A stretch of DNA of 64,000 nucleotides from Kitasatospora sp. CB01950 (GTDB taxonomy: Bacteria > Actinomycetota > Actinomycetes > Streptomycetales > Streptomycetaceae): NCBI RefSeq assembly GCF_001905465.1, contig NZ_LISX01000003.1, positions 346,565 through 410,564 on the forward strand, read 5' to 3'. This document shows, piece after piece, positions 36,684 through 44,994 of the stretch (position 1 is its first letter; each line of letters opens with the position of its first letter). The notes below the pieces were generated by a model. That model was not told the origin of the DNA. It searched no databases and saw only the letters and a list, made by a program, of their open reading frames with translations. The translations under genes and the position numbers were made by a program.

Positions 36684-36782
36684 GTCAACCCGCCTCTCAG
36701 GGCTGCCCGTTCGCGCGTCAACCCGCTTTTCAGGACTGCCCGTTCGCACGTCAACCCGCCTTTCAGGGCTGCCCGTTCGCGC
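36684..36782 (+). repeat. Three 33-bp direct repeats upstream of the second YcaO gene
   Basis: Units begin at 36684, 36717 and 36750 with GTCAACCCGC and run through CAGGGCTGCCCGTTCGC. They differ at a few bases. They fill most of the 172 bp between the permease stop and the second YcaO start. The 33-bp period keeps one frame open on the minus strand (11-residue repeats), but no start or ribosome site supports a gene. A multi-site regulator-binding region is possible. Confidence 0.8.
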
Positions 36783-36849
36783 GGCGGCCCCGACCCCACG
36801 TCCGCTCCCACCCCGGCCCTGCCCGGCCGGGGTCTCCCGGAGGCACCCG

Positions 36850-38766
36850 ATGACCACCCCCGCCGAGGCCTCGTTCGAAGCCGCCAGGGACCGGATGGAA
36901 CGCCGACTCGCCGAACGCGCCGCCGCCGACGGGCAGCCCGCGCCCGCCGTCGCCGTGCTCGGCGGCGCCGACCTGCTCCGCCCCGAGGCCGCCGACGCCG
37001 CCCGCCGGCGCGCCCGCTCCACCGTCCACCTCACCGCCCAGACCGTCCTGGTCGGCCCCTGGGGCGGCGACGACGATGCGCAGGCCTGCGGCACCTGCCT
37101 CGCCATGCGCTGGCAGCGGCTGCGCAGCCGCACCGAACGCGACGCCCTGGAGACCGGCCGCACCAGCACCCTGGCCGGCCCCGGCCTGCCCGCCCTGCCC
37201 GACCACGCCGTCGACGCTGTCTGGGCCCTGCACCGCCTCGCCGCCGACGCCACCGCCACCGCCACGGGACTGCCGCAGGTCTCCCGGCTCGACCTGGAGA
37301 CCCTGCGCGTCCAGACCGTCCCGCTGCTCGCCGAACCGCTCTGCCCGACCTGCGCCACCGACAGCGCCTCGGACCCCGAACAGCCCGTGCTGCCGCTGCT
37401 CTCCCGCACCAAGCCCGCCCCCGACCGCCGCCGACTGCGCCCCGCCGACGGCTACGAGCTGCCCGAAGCCGCACTCGCCAACCCCGTCTGCGGCGTCCTC
37501 GGCGCCGGCACCTGGTCCGACGTCGTCTCGCCCACCACCGCGCCCGTCGCCGGCTCCGTCTTCATGCGCGGCTACGCCGGACTCACCGACGTCACCTGGA
37601 GCGGCCAGGCCAACTCCTTCCGGGCCAGCCGCTCGCTCGCCTTCCTGGAAGGCCTGGAACGCTACGCCGGCACCCACCGGCGCGGCAACGCCCCCATGCT
37701 GACCGACAGTTACCACAACCTCGGGGCCGCCGCGCTCGACCCGCGCGAGGTCGGCCTGTACAGCGAACAGACCTACCGCGACGACCCGATGCTCGGCCCG
37801 TTCGACCCCGACCGGCCGATCCCCTGGGTCCAGGGCTGGTCCCTGCGCGACCAGAAACCCGTCCTCGTCCCCGCCCGGCTCTGCTACTACAGCGCCGGCA
37901 TCGCCGCCGACAACTTCGTCTTCGAATGCTCCAACGGCTGCGCCATCGGCAGCTGCCTGGAAGAGGCCATCCTCCACGGCCTGCTCGAACTGATCGAACG
38001 CGACGCCTTCCTGCTCGGCTGGTACGGCAACGCCCCGCTGCCCGAGATCGACCTCACCGCCGCCACCGGCCCCGCGCTGCGCGCCATGCTCGACCGGGCC
38101 GCGCTGCTCGGCTACGACGTGCACGCCTTCGACAACCGGATCGACCTCGCCGTCCCCGTCGTCACCGCGCTCGCCGTCCGCCGCGACGGCGGCCCCGGCA
38201 CCCTCGCCTTCGCCGCCTCCGCCGGCTTCGACCCCGAGGACACCGTCGAATCCGCCGTCTCCGAGATCCTCACCTACATCCCGCACCTGCCCGGCCAGGT
38301 CCGCGAACGGCCCGCCGAACTCGCCGCGATGGCCGAGAACTTCGACCTGGTGCGCCGACTGCCCGACCACGCCGCCCTGTTCGGCCTGCCGCAGATGGCC
38401 GAGCACGCCCGCAGCTACCTGGAGCCCGCCGGGCCCGCCCGGCCCGCCGCCGAACTGTACGCCGACTGGGCCGAGACCTGCCCGCGCGGCACCGACCTCC
38501 TCGACGACCTGCTGTTCTGCCGCGACCGGTTCACCGACGCAGGCCACGACGTCATCGTCGTCGACCAGACCTCGCCCGAACAGCGCCGCCTCGGCCTGCA
38601 CACCGTCTGCACCCTGGTGCCCGGACTGCTCCCCATCGACTTCGGCTGGACCCGCCAGCGGGCCCTCCGACTGCCGCGCCTGCGCACCGCGTTGAGGCGC
38701 GGCGGGCTGCGCGACAGCGACCTCGCCGAGGACGAACTGCGGCTCGTCCCGCACCCGTTCCCGTAA
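36850..38766 (+). CDS. YcaO-domain azoline-forming cyclodehydratase (second)
   Basis: 638 residues, paralogous over its whole length to the YcaO protein at 26.1 kb. CGTCLAMRW and CPTC supply zinc-type Cys pairs in the N-terminal third. The YcaO domain has SLAFLEGLERYAG, ECSNGCAIGSCLEEAILHG-LLELIERDAF and LVPGLLPIDFGWTRQRAL, and the tail is VPHPFP. Two catalytic YcaO proteins in one cluster could divide Cys from Ser/Thr cyclisation, or one could make another backbone change such as thioamide or macroamidine; the data do not decide. It is separated from the exporter genes by the 33-bp repeats. Confidence 0.92.
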   Translation: MTTPAEASFEAARDRMERRLAERAAADGQPAPAVAVLGGADLLRPEAADAARRRARSTVHLTAQTVLVGPWGGDDDAQACGTCLAMRWQRLRSRTERDALETGRTSTLAGPGLPALPDHAVDAVWALHRLAADATATATGLPQVSRLDLETLRVQTVPLLAEPLCPTCATDSASDPEQPVLPLLSRTKPAPDRRRLRPADGYELPEAALANPVCGVLGAGTWSDVVSPTTAPVAGSVFMRGYAGLTDVTWSGQANSFRASRSLAFLEGLERYAGTHRRGNAPMLTDSYHNLGAAALDPREVGLYSEQTYRDDPMLGPFDPDRPIPWVQGWSLRDQKPVLVPARLCYYSAGIAADNFVFECSNGCAIGSCLEEAILHGLLELIERDAFLLGWYGNAPLPEIDLTAATGPALRAMLDRAALLGYDVHAFDNRIDLAVPVVTALAVRRDGGPGTLAFAASAGFDPEDTVESAVSEILTYIPHLPGQVRERPAELAAMAENFDLVRRLPDHAALFGLPQMAEHARSYLEPAGPARPAAELYADWAETCPRGTDLLDDLLFCRDRFTDAGHDVIVVDQTSPEQRRLGLHTVCTLVPGLLPIDFGWTRQRALRLPRLRTALRRGGLRDSDLAEDELRLVPHPFP

Positions 38767-38861
38767 CCCGGTGCCGGTGTCGGCCCCGTCCGCACAGCGC
38801 GGGCGGGGCCCGTCGCTCCTCGTTGCTCCTCGACGCGTTTTTGACGCCCGGAAACGGCCGA

Positions 38862-38892
38862 TGGCCCCCCGCCCCGTGAGGGCGGAGGGCCA
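38862..38892. terminator. Terminator between the second YcaO gene and the precursor gene
   Basis: TGGCCCCCCGCCC and GGGCGGAGGGCCA flank a short loop. The single mismatch becomes a G-U pair on the minus-strand transcript, so it best serves the precursor gene, 21 bp past its stop. Confidence 0.6.
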
Positions 38893-38913
38893 CCGGACTG
38901 TTGCGCCGCAGGC

Positions 38914-39087
38914 TCAGGCGGTGCAGGAGGTGGTGCTGGTGGTGCTGGAGCAGGTGCTGGTGCTGGAGCAGGAGGTCGAGGAGCCCAGCATGACCTCGGA
39001 GGTGTCCGAGTAGTCGCTGATCTCGAAGGTCTCCGACTCGAGGTTCAGGATCTCCTGGGCCAGCGACGCGAGCGAAGTGTCAGCCAT
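38914..39087 (-). CDS. Thiazolylpeptide-type RiPP precursor peptide
   Basis: 57 residues. The leader (about 1-35) is acidic and helical: MADTSLASLAQEILNLESET, then FEISDYSDTSEVMLG. The predicted core, residues 36-57, holds 10 Ser, 8 Thr, 3 Cys (positions 40, 46, 56) and a final Ala, nothing else. It resembles actinobacterial thiazolylpeptide-type precursors. Cys would become thiazoles, and many Ser/Thr would become oxazoles or dehydrated residues through the neighbouring YcaO, SagB and LanB proteins. AAAGGAG lies 8 bases before the ATG. It is convergent to the biosynthetic genes with its own terminator and a SARP-type box upstream, so expression is probably separate and high. Confidence 0.92.
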   Translation of the reverse strand: MADTSLASLAQEILNLESETFEISDYSDTSEVMLGSSTSCSSTSTCSSTTSTTSCTA

Positions 39088-39228
39088 GGCACTTCTCCTT
39101 TCGGTGCAGGGGGCGGTCCGGCCGAAACGGCCGGACCGGGACGGAAGGAGCCGGCTGCGGTTCTCGCGAACCACCGCCGTGCACACATCAGTTCTATCGA
39201 CAGCCGCTGGCAGCACCGGGCGAACCCT

Positions 39229-39246
39229 ACTGACAAGTCACTGACA
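39229..39246. promoter_or_regulatory. Putative SARP-binding direct repeat upstream of the precursor gene
   Basis: ACTGACA at 39229 recurs at 39240, that is heptamers with an 11-bp period, the spacing SARP activators recognise on one face of the helix. On the precursor's strand they read TGTCAGT and lie about 142 bp before its ATG, a fitting place for an activator beside a promoter. The cluster encodes a SARP at 22.8 kb. The M20 peptidase gene on the plus strand could also be the target. Confidence 0.5.
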
Positions 39247-39328
39247 CACCCACCGCCGCAGACCGCCGACGCAGCCCACCGACGAAGCCCGCCGAAGCAG
39301 CCCACCGACGCACCAGGAGTCCGCCCCG

Positions 39329-40600
39329 ATGGCCACCGCCCCCTCCGCCGACGACCTCGCCCGCGCCGCCGAGCTCTACCTCGACCTGCATCGGCACCCC
39401 GAACTCTCCGGCGCCGAGGAACGCACCGCCGCCCGCTTCGGCGACCACCTGGCCGACGCCGGATACCGGGTGACGCGCGGCATCGGCGGCCACGGCGTCG
39501 CCGGCGCGCTGCGCAACGGCCCCGGGCCGGTGGTGCTGCTGCGCGCCGAACTCGACGCGCTGCCGGTCGCCGAACGCACCGGCCTGCCGTACGCCTCCAC
39601 CGCCACCGGCCGCACCCCCGACGGCCGCGAGGTGCCGGTGATGCACGCCTGCGGCCACGACGTCCACCTCGCCTGCGCCGCCGGGGCCGCCGACGCCCTC
39701 GCCGCGACGCGTGCGCACTGGCGCGGCACCGTGCTGATGGTCGGCCAGCCCGCCGAGGAGACCCTGTCGGGCGCCCGGGCGATGCTGGAGGACGGCCTGT
39801 ACCGGCGCTTCGAGCCGCCGTCGGCGGTGCTCGCCCAGCACACCGCGCCGCTGCCCGCCGGCATGGTCGCCCACGGCCGGGGCCCGATCACGGCCGGCAG
39901 CCGCACCCTGCGGGTGGTCATCCACGGCCGCGGCGGGCACGCCGGAGCACCCCAGCTGGCCCTGGACCCGGTGGTGGCCGCGGCGGCCGTGGTGCTGCGG
40001 CTCCAGTCGATCGTGGCCCAGGAGACGTCGCCCGCCGAGCAGTTGGTGGTCACCGTCGGCTCCCTGGAAGCCGGTGGCCAGGGCAACGTCGTCCCCGACC
40101 GGGCCGCCCTGACGGTGACCGTGCGGGGTTTCGGTGAGGAGACGCTGGAGCGGGCCTGCGCCGCGGTCCGGCGGATCGTCCGCGGCGAGGCCGCGGCGTC
40201 GGGCTGCCCGCGCGAGCCCGAGTTCGAGGAACTCTCCCGCTCCGGCGTCAACACCCCCGACCCGGGACTCGCCGCACAACTGCGCACCGCGCACCAGGAG
40301 TTGTTCGGTGCGGCCCGGGTCGCCGAGTGGCCGCCCGCGCTCGCCACCGAGGACTTCCCGCTGTTCGGACCGGCCGGCGAGAGCCTGCACGGGGTTCCCG
40401 GCATCCGCACCGCGTACTGGATGCTCGGCATGGTCGGCCCCGACCAGTGGGCGGCCGCCCCCGGCGCCGGCGCCGCGCAGAAGCTCGCCGCCCTGCCCGC
40501 CAACCACTCGCCCGAGTTCCGTCCCCAGGTCGGCGCCACCCTGCGCACCGGCATCGCCGCCCTGCACACGGCCGCCCTCGCCGCACTCGCCCGTCCGTAG
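39329..40600 (+). CDS. M20-family amidohydrolase/peptidase
   Basis: 423 residues of the M20D aminoacylase/hippurate hydrolase group. Metal-binding motifs are HACGHDVH and GQPAEETLSGA, with a dimerisation domain (GRGGHAGAPQLALDPVVAAA) between the catalytic halves and an ALATEDFPLF-type C-terminal motif carrying another ligand. Cytoplasmic. It is divergent from the precursor and may either trim peptide or be an unrelated neighbour at the cluster edge; nothing in the sequence decides. ATG with CAGGAG upstream. Confidence 0.88.
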   Translation: MATAPSADDLARAAELYLDLHRHPELSGAEERTAARFGDHLADAGYRVTRGIGGHGVAGALRNGPGPVVLLRAELDALPVAERTGLPYASTATGRTPDGREVPVMHACGHDVHLACAAGAADALAATRAHWRGTVLMVGQPAEETLSGARAMLEDGLYRRFEPPSAVLAQHTAPLPAGMVAHGRGPITAGSRTLRVVIHGRGGHAGAPQLALDPVVAAAAVVLRLQSIVAQETSPAEQLVVTVGSLEAGGQGNVVPDRAALTVTVRGFGEETLERACAAVRRIVRGEAAASGCPREPEFEELSRSGVNTPDPGLAAQLRTAHQELFGAARVAEWPPALATEDFPLFGPAGESLHGVPGIRTAYWMLGMVGPDQWAAAPGAGAAQKLAALPANHSPEFRPQVGATLRTGIAALHTAALAALARP

Positions 40601-40661
40601 CTGGGGCCCTGTTCGACGACGGGCGCCGCGACCGGAGGGCTCACCCGGACGGCGCGCGCGG

Positions 40662-40814
40662 TCAGGGGCGGCCGAGTCGGGACCGCAGGCGGCGGAAGAA
40701 GGTGCGGGCCGTCCGCAGTTCGGCGAGGTCGTGGGCGCCGGGCAGCGGAGGGGCGGGCTCGGCGTGCTGGACGGCGCGGAGACGGTCGAGGGCGTGCTGA
40801 TGCATGGTGCTCAC
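40662..40814 (-). CDS. Small basic protein, about 50 residues, unknown function
   Basis: GTG start, GGAGGG 9 bases upstream. The peptide begins MSTMHQHALDRL, with amphipathic helical stretches, and ends FFRRLRSRLGRP. It shows normal third-position GC for the minus strand. A start at the internal ATG (40805) is possible. I recognise no family. Confidence 0.4.
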   Translation of the reverse strand: MSTMHQHALDRLRAVQHAEPAPPLPGAHDLAELRTARTFFRRLRSRLGRP

Positions 40815-40977
40815 GCCGCCACCCTCCGCCACGGACGGCCCGCCGGTCCCGCCGATTGACGATCTCGGTCAACCGACCCGACGGCTTCCCCGCCCGGCCA
40901 GGCAGCGTGGGCCCCGCTCGGGACTGATCGTGACCGAACGCCCACGGCGGGTGTGTGGCAGGCCGTAAGGTCGTGCC

Positions 40978-41673
40978 GTGGTCGAGGTTCCCTTCCCGCA
41001 AGAGGCACCGGGCCGGGCGCTCCGTCAGCTGATGGGCGAGCCGGTGTGGGCGGCGATGGTCGGTGGGGCGACGGTGCGTCGTCATGCCATCGGCTCCACG
41101 TTGCTCAGGCAGGGGGAGGAGGGGCAGCACGTACTGGCGCTGCTCGGGGGCGTCGCGAAGGTGCTGCGGCGTGAACGCGGCGGCGAGCTCGCGCTGTTGG
41201 CGTTCCGGGGGCCCGGGGAGGTGCTCGGCGAGGTGGCCGTCCTCGATGGCGGGACCAGGTCGGCGAACGTCCTGTCCATCACCGACTGCACGGTCGCAGT
41301 CCTCCCCAAGCGGGCGTTCCTGCGCTTCGTCGCCGACCAGGACCTGTACCCCACCCTGGTGCGGTACGCCCTCGCGCGGCTGCGCGAATCCGACCTCGCC
41401 CGGGTCGGCGGCGACATACTGCCCCGCCTCGCCGCCGCGCTGCTCGCACTCGCCGAGCTGTCCGCCGGCCCGCCCGGGGAGCCCGGCCCGCCCGGAGCGA
41501 CCGTCGAACTCGCGCTCACCCGCGAGGAGTTGGCGCAACACCTCGGCGTCTCCCGGAACACCGTCAGCGCCGGCCTCGGTGACCTCGGCCCGTTCGGCGT
41601 GCAGAGCGCGCGCAAGCGCATCCGGCTCACCGACCTGCCCGCGCTGCGCCGCGTCGTTCCGCAGCAGCACTGA
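40978..41673 (+). CDS. Crp/Fnr-family transcriptional regulator with intact cyclic-nucleotide pocket
   Basis: 231 residues. Residues about 15-125 are the cyclic-nucleotide-binding beta-roll. The phosphate-binding cassette reads GEVLGEVAVLDGGTRSANV, with Glu85 and Arg94-Ser95 at the positions that in E. coli CRP bind ribose and phosphate, so ligand binding is plausible. A dimer helix and a Crp-type winged helix (LTREELAQHLGVSRNTVSAGL) follow. No Cys cluster for Fe-S. It is encoded just upstream of a nucleotide cyclase operon, with a CRP-type palindrome 13 bp after its stop. I infer that it senses the cyclase product and controls that operon. Confidence 0.88.
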   Translation: MVEVPFPQEAPGRALRQLMGEPVWAAMVGGATVRRHAIGSTLLRQGEEGQHVLALLGGVAKVLRRERGGELALLAFRGPGEVLGEVAVLDGGTRSANVLSITDCTVAVLPKRAFLRFVADQDLYPTLVRYALARLRESDLARVGGDILPRLAAALLALAELSAGPPGEPGPPGATVELALTREELAQHLGVSRNTVSAGLGDLGPFGVQSARKRIRLTDLPALRRVVPQQH

Positions 41674-41686
41674 CGAACACCCGTTC

Positions 41687-41704
41687 GCGTGACTGCTGTC
41701 ACGC
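41687..41704. promoter_or_regulatory. CRP-type operator (GTGA-N6-TCAC) upstream of the cyclase operon
   Basis: GCGTGAC-TGCT-GTCACGC is a perfect 7-bp-arm palindrome whose core is GTGA-N6-TCAC, the CRP consensus half-sites at the correct spacing. It lies 13 bp after the crp-like stop and 90 bp before the cyclase ATG. Confidence 0.65.
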
Positions 41705-41794
41705 TCCTTTCGCACTGGGCGGGCACACCGCCGCGCGCGAAGTCGGGAAGCTGGAGGCGCTTCGTCCGCACAAGGAGATTCCCGAGGTACCGTC

Positions 41795-42850
41795 ATGAAC
41801 CAGTACGAACCGGCTCGTTCCTCCGACCGTCCGCTTCCCCCGGCCAGCGGCCTGCCGCACAGCCGCAGCCGTGAACTGCCGCCCTACCGGGGCCTGGTGG
41901 CCGTCGACGCGAAGGACTTCACCGGGCACCCCGCGATCGAGCACGGGGTGATCAGCCGGGCGGTGCCGGACCTGCTGGAGCGGTCCTTCGCGCGTGCCGA
42001 CCTGGCGCATGTCTGGAACGACCGGCGCTTCCCCGCGTCCACCGGAGACGGTTTCGTGTTCGGCTTCGACCCGGCCTGGATGCCGTACGTGATCCACCCC
42101 TGGCTGCACACCCTCCAGGACGTGCTGACCGAGTTCAACGTGCACTCGGCGGGCACCGTCCGGATGCGGCTACGGGTCAGCCTGCACATCGGCCCGCTGC
42201 CCGACACCGGCGACGAGTTCGACGGCAACGGCACCCCGCGCAACGACACCCACCGGCTGCTCGATTCCCGTCCCGTCAAGGCGATGCTCGCCGCCTCCCG
42301 CGAGAGCGTCACTCACGTCGCCGCCATCCTCTCCGACCGCTGCTACCAGGACGCCGTCGCCTCCGGCTACACCGGCCGCCACCCCGACCACTTCGTCGAA
42401 GTCCCCGCCACCGTCGAGGGCAAGAACTTCGACCAGCGCGCCTGGCTGTACGTCCCGATGCCCTCCGGCAATCTCTACGACCGCCGCATCCTCGGCGACC
42501 ACGTCGTCGACGACCACGAATCCGCCCGTCACGACCCGCAGCCGCGCCAGGACGCCGGCCGGACGCACCCCGTCGCCACCCAGCAGGCCGATCGCGGCAA
42601 CATCAACTCCGGTACGGTGCACGGCGGGCAGAGCGTCACCAACACCGGCCGGGACAGCTGCGGCGGCGACCGCATCGCCGGGGACCGTTTCGGCGGAGAC
42701 AGGATCGGCGGCAACCGCGTCGACGGGGACTACACCGCCGGCGACCGCCTCGACATCGCGGGCGACTACGTCGGCGGCAACAAGGCCGGCACCGTCAACG
42801 GCAGCCAGGGCGACACCGTGCGCGGCAACAAGCGGGAGAAGCGCCGGTGA
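41795..42850 (+). CDS. Class III nucleotide cyclase with Gly-Asp repeat tail (Pycsar-like cyclase)
   Basis: 351 residues. The cyclase homology domain spans about 30-220. Metal-binding Asp38 is in LVAVDAKDF and Asp85 in STGDGFVFGF. RLRVSLHIGPLP is the central strand. Asn150 and Arg154 (NDTHR, spacing N+4) match the transition-state residues, so it should be active; the base specificity cannot be read. Residues 222-266 are a linker. From 268 a GNIN-type motif and repeated GD(x)3GG units (RIAGDRFGGDRIGGNRVDG) form a probable beta-helical tail. GAGG precedes the ATG. Its TGA overlaps the next GTG. Product and phage defence role are inference from residues and neighbours. Confidence 0.8.
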   Translation: MNQYEPARSSDRPLPPASGLPHSRSRELPPYRGLVAVDAKDFTGHPAIEHGVISRAVPDLLERSFARADLAHVWNDRRFPASTGDGFVFGFDPAWMPYVIHPWLHTLQDVLTEFNVHSAGTVRMRLRVSLHIGPLPDTGDEFDGNGTPRNDTHRLLDSRPVKAMLAASRESVTHVAAILSDRCYQDAVASGYTGRHPDHFVEVPATVEGKNFDQRAWLYVPMPSGNLYDRRILGDHVVDDHESARHDPQPRQDAGRTHPVATQQADRGNINSGTVHGGQSVTNTGRDSCGGDRIAGDRFGGDRIGGNRVDGDYTAGDRLDIAGDYVGGNKAGTVNGSQGDTVRGNKREKRR

Positions 42851-44994
42851 GCGGGCCCGCCACCGAACCGGCCGAGGAGAACGGCAGCCCGCCCGAACCG
42901 GCGTCGGACACGCTCCCCGACGAGGACAAGGACGAGGACGGCGGCGACGACGACGAAAGCGACGACGATTTCGACCGGTTCACGCGGCAACTCGCAGGTG
43001 ACGACAAGCCGTTCGTCATCTATGCCCCGCACGGAAACATCAACACCGGTGCCGTGCACGGCGGCCAGCGGGTGGAGAACAACGGGGGCGGTCCCGGGGC
43101 CCGCCGCGTCGAGGCGCACGAGGGGCCGATCACGTCGCAGGAGATCAGCGACGCCCGCTTCGGCTTCGCCCAACCCGACTGGTTCCGAATGGCGTTGACC
43201 GAACTCGACAGCCGGATCCTGTTCCTGGCCGGCGAGTCCGGCAGCGGCCGCCGCACCGCCGCGCTGAACCTGCTGTACCAGCACACCGGCCACAGCCCGC
43301 ACCTGCGGGCCCTGGACAGCGGCGTGGACCTGGCGTCGTGGCGACCCACCGACGCCAAGGTGCGGGGCTACCTGGTGCACGGACTGCTGCCTCAACACCG
43401 CCTCGGGCCAGGGGTGTTGGCGAACCTGCGGGACAGGCTCAAGGCCGTCGACGCGCGCATGGTGATCGTCCTCCCCGACGAGCCGACCATGCTCCGGGGC
43501 CTCACCCGCGACCTGCACGTCGAACCGGTCCGCTGCACCCCGCCCAAGCCAGGCGTGGTCTTCGGCGTCCGCCTGGCCGCCGCCGTTCCGTCCGAGCTGC
43601 GCCGCAACCGACTGCTGACCGTGTGGGAAAAGCTGGTGACGAAGGACCTGACGCCAGCCCAAGTCGCCGAACTCGTCGATGAGTTGGTCGACAGCGGTGA
43701 CGAAGGGCCTGACCTCGCCGTGCTGCGCGAGCGACTCAGCTTCCTCGCCGAGGACGAGGTGCCGGAACTGCTCGACCGGCTCCGCGGCGACGCCGACGGC
43801 CTGGCCTTCCTGCTGGCCGTCAGCGTCTTCGAAGGCCTCGACCACCGGATCGTCCAGGGCGAGGCCGTCCGGCTGGCCGCCCTGGCCGACGGGCGGCTCG
43901 ATGCCGTCCTCGCCGGGGACGAGGAGACCACCCGGCCGAACCCGGCGTTTGTGCTGCGCCGCCCGCTCGACGAGCTGCTCCGGGTGGTCCGTGCGGAGTG
44001 CCGGCCGCCGGAGATCCGTCGCAGCTCCGGGTTCAGCTACACCGTCGAACCCGTGCACTTCACCCGGCATCGGCAGGGCGAGACCGTGCTGCGCCACGTG
44101 TGGCGGCAGTACGGCGGGTCGTCCGCGCTGCTCACCGAGTGGATGGACACCATCCCGGGACGCGACGGGGACCTCGCCGCGCAGGTCGGCCGGGTGATGG
44201 GGCTGGTCGCCGGCTGGGGCGGCGGACGCCTGGCGCTGCGGCACATCGAGAAGCTGGCCGGCTCCGACCGGGCGCACAGTCGGAGCGCGGCCGCCCACGC
44301 GTTCGGCATCGCCGCGCAGGACCCGGTGCTCGCCAGCGAAGTCAAGTACCGCCTGGAGCAGTGGAGTCACCGGGCCGGCGAGTACCGCCGCTGGACCGTC
44401 GCCCGCGCCTGCGGGACGGACTTCGGCCTGGCCCGGCCGGACCTGGCCCTCGCCCTGCTGCGGCGCTGCTACCGGGGCCCGGGCGGCGACGAGGCCGCAG
44501 TGGCCGGCGAGGTGCGCCGGGCGCTGCTCGGGCTGTTCGCCGGCGGCAGCCAGGACACGGTGTTCCGCGCCGTCGCCGGATGGGCGGGGGAGTCCGGCCC
44601 CGGCGCCGAACTCGCCCTGTGGGCCTTCCCACAGCTGATGCTCCGGGACGCGTTCTGGTTCCAGCAGCAGCTGTCCGACGGCCCCGAACACGCCGCGGCC
44701 GTCACCGGGCTGGTCCGTCAACTGCTCGACGACGAAGACCACTTCGGCGAGATCTGCGGTTCGCTGCTGGCCTGGTGCCGCACCGCGGCCTGGGCGGGCG
44801 AGTTCCGGTTCGCCGTTGAGCGGCTGCTCCGGGCCCTCGCCCGGGACATGCGGCACGGCGTCCTGCGCCTGTTCGTCGAGATCGGCCGCGACGACCAGGC
44901 CGACCCCGGATGCCGTCACATCGCCGCCCGCGCCCTGGAGAACTGGCGCGGCGGCACCACCGCACCCACGGACGGAGGATCCGATGTTCACTGA
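42847..44994 (+). CDS. STAND-like P-loop protein of the cyclase operon
   Basis: 715 residues. The first 55 are very acidic (Glu/Asp runs). Residues 63-74 carry GNINTGAVHGGQ, nearly the same as in the cyclase tail. A P-loop follows at 129-137 (GESGSGRRT, Arg in the usual Lys position), and a Walker-B-like RMVIVLPDE is at 204-212. The remaining 500 residues are helical and look like a winged-helix/sensor region typical of STAND proteins (for example AAHAFGIAAQDPVLASEV). No membrane segment or nuclease motif. I infer a signal-processing NTPase between cyclase and effector; the Arg substitution leaves hydrolysis in doubt. Confidence 0.7.
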   Translation: MSGPATEPAEENGSPPEPASDTLPDEDKDEDGGDDDESDDDFDRFTRQLAGDDKPFVIYAPHGNINTGAVHGGQRVENNGGGPGARRVEAHEGPITSQEISDARFGFAQPDWFRMALTELDSRILFLAGESGSGRRTAALNLLYQHTGHSPHLRALDSGVDLASWRPTDAKVRGYLVHGLLPQHRLGPGVLANLRDRLKAVDARMVIVLPDEPTMLRGLTRDLHVEPVRCTPPKPGVVFGVRLAAAVPSELRRNRLLTVWEKLVTKDLTPAQVAELVDELVDSGDEGPDLAVLRERLSFLAEDEVPELLDRLRGDADGLAFLLAVSVFEGLDHRIVQGEAVRLAALADGRLDAVLAGDEETTRPNPAFVLRRPLDELLRVVRAECRPPEIRRSSGFSYTVEPVHFTRHRQGETVLRHVWRQYGGSSALLTEWMDTIPGRDGDLAAQVGRVMGLVAGWGGGRLALRHIEKLAGSDRAHSRSAAAHAFGIAAQDPVLASEVKYRLEQWSHRAGEYRRWTVARACGTDFGLARPDLALALLRRCYRGPGGDEAAVAGEVRRALLGLFAGGSQDTVFRAVAGWAGESGPGAELALWAFPQLMLRDAFWFQQQLSDGPEHAAAVTGLVRQLLDDEDHFGEICGSLLAWCRTAAWAGEFRFAVERLLRALARDMRHGVLRLFVEIGRDDQADPGCRHIAARALENWRGGTTAPTDGGSDVH

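Noticed and set aside
39329..40600. M20 peptidase as the leader peptidase of the RiPP
   Set aside because: It is transcribed divergently and belongs to a broad amidohydrolase group; the membrane protease inside the operon is the stronger candidate, so no such role was assigned.
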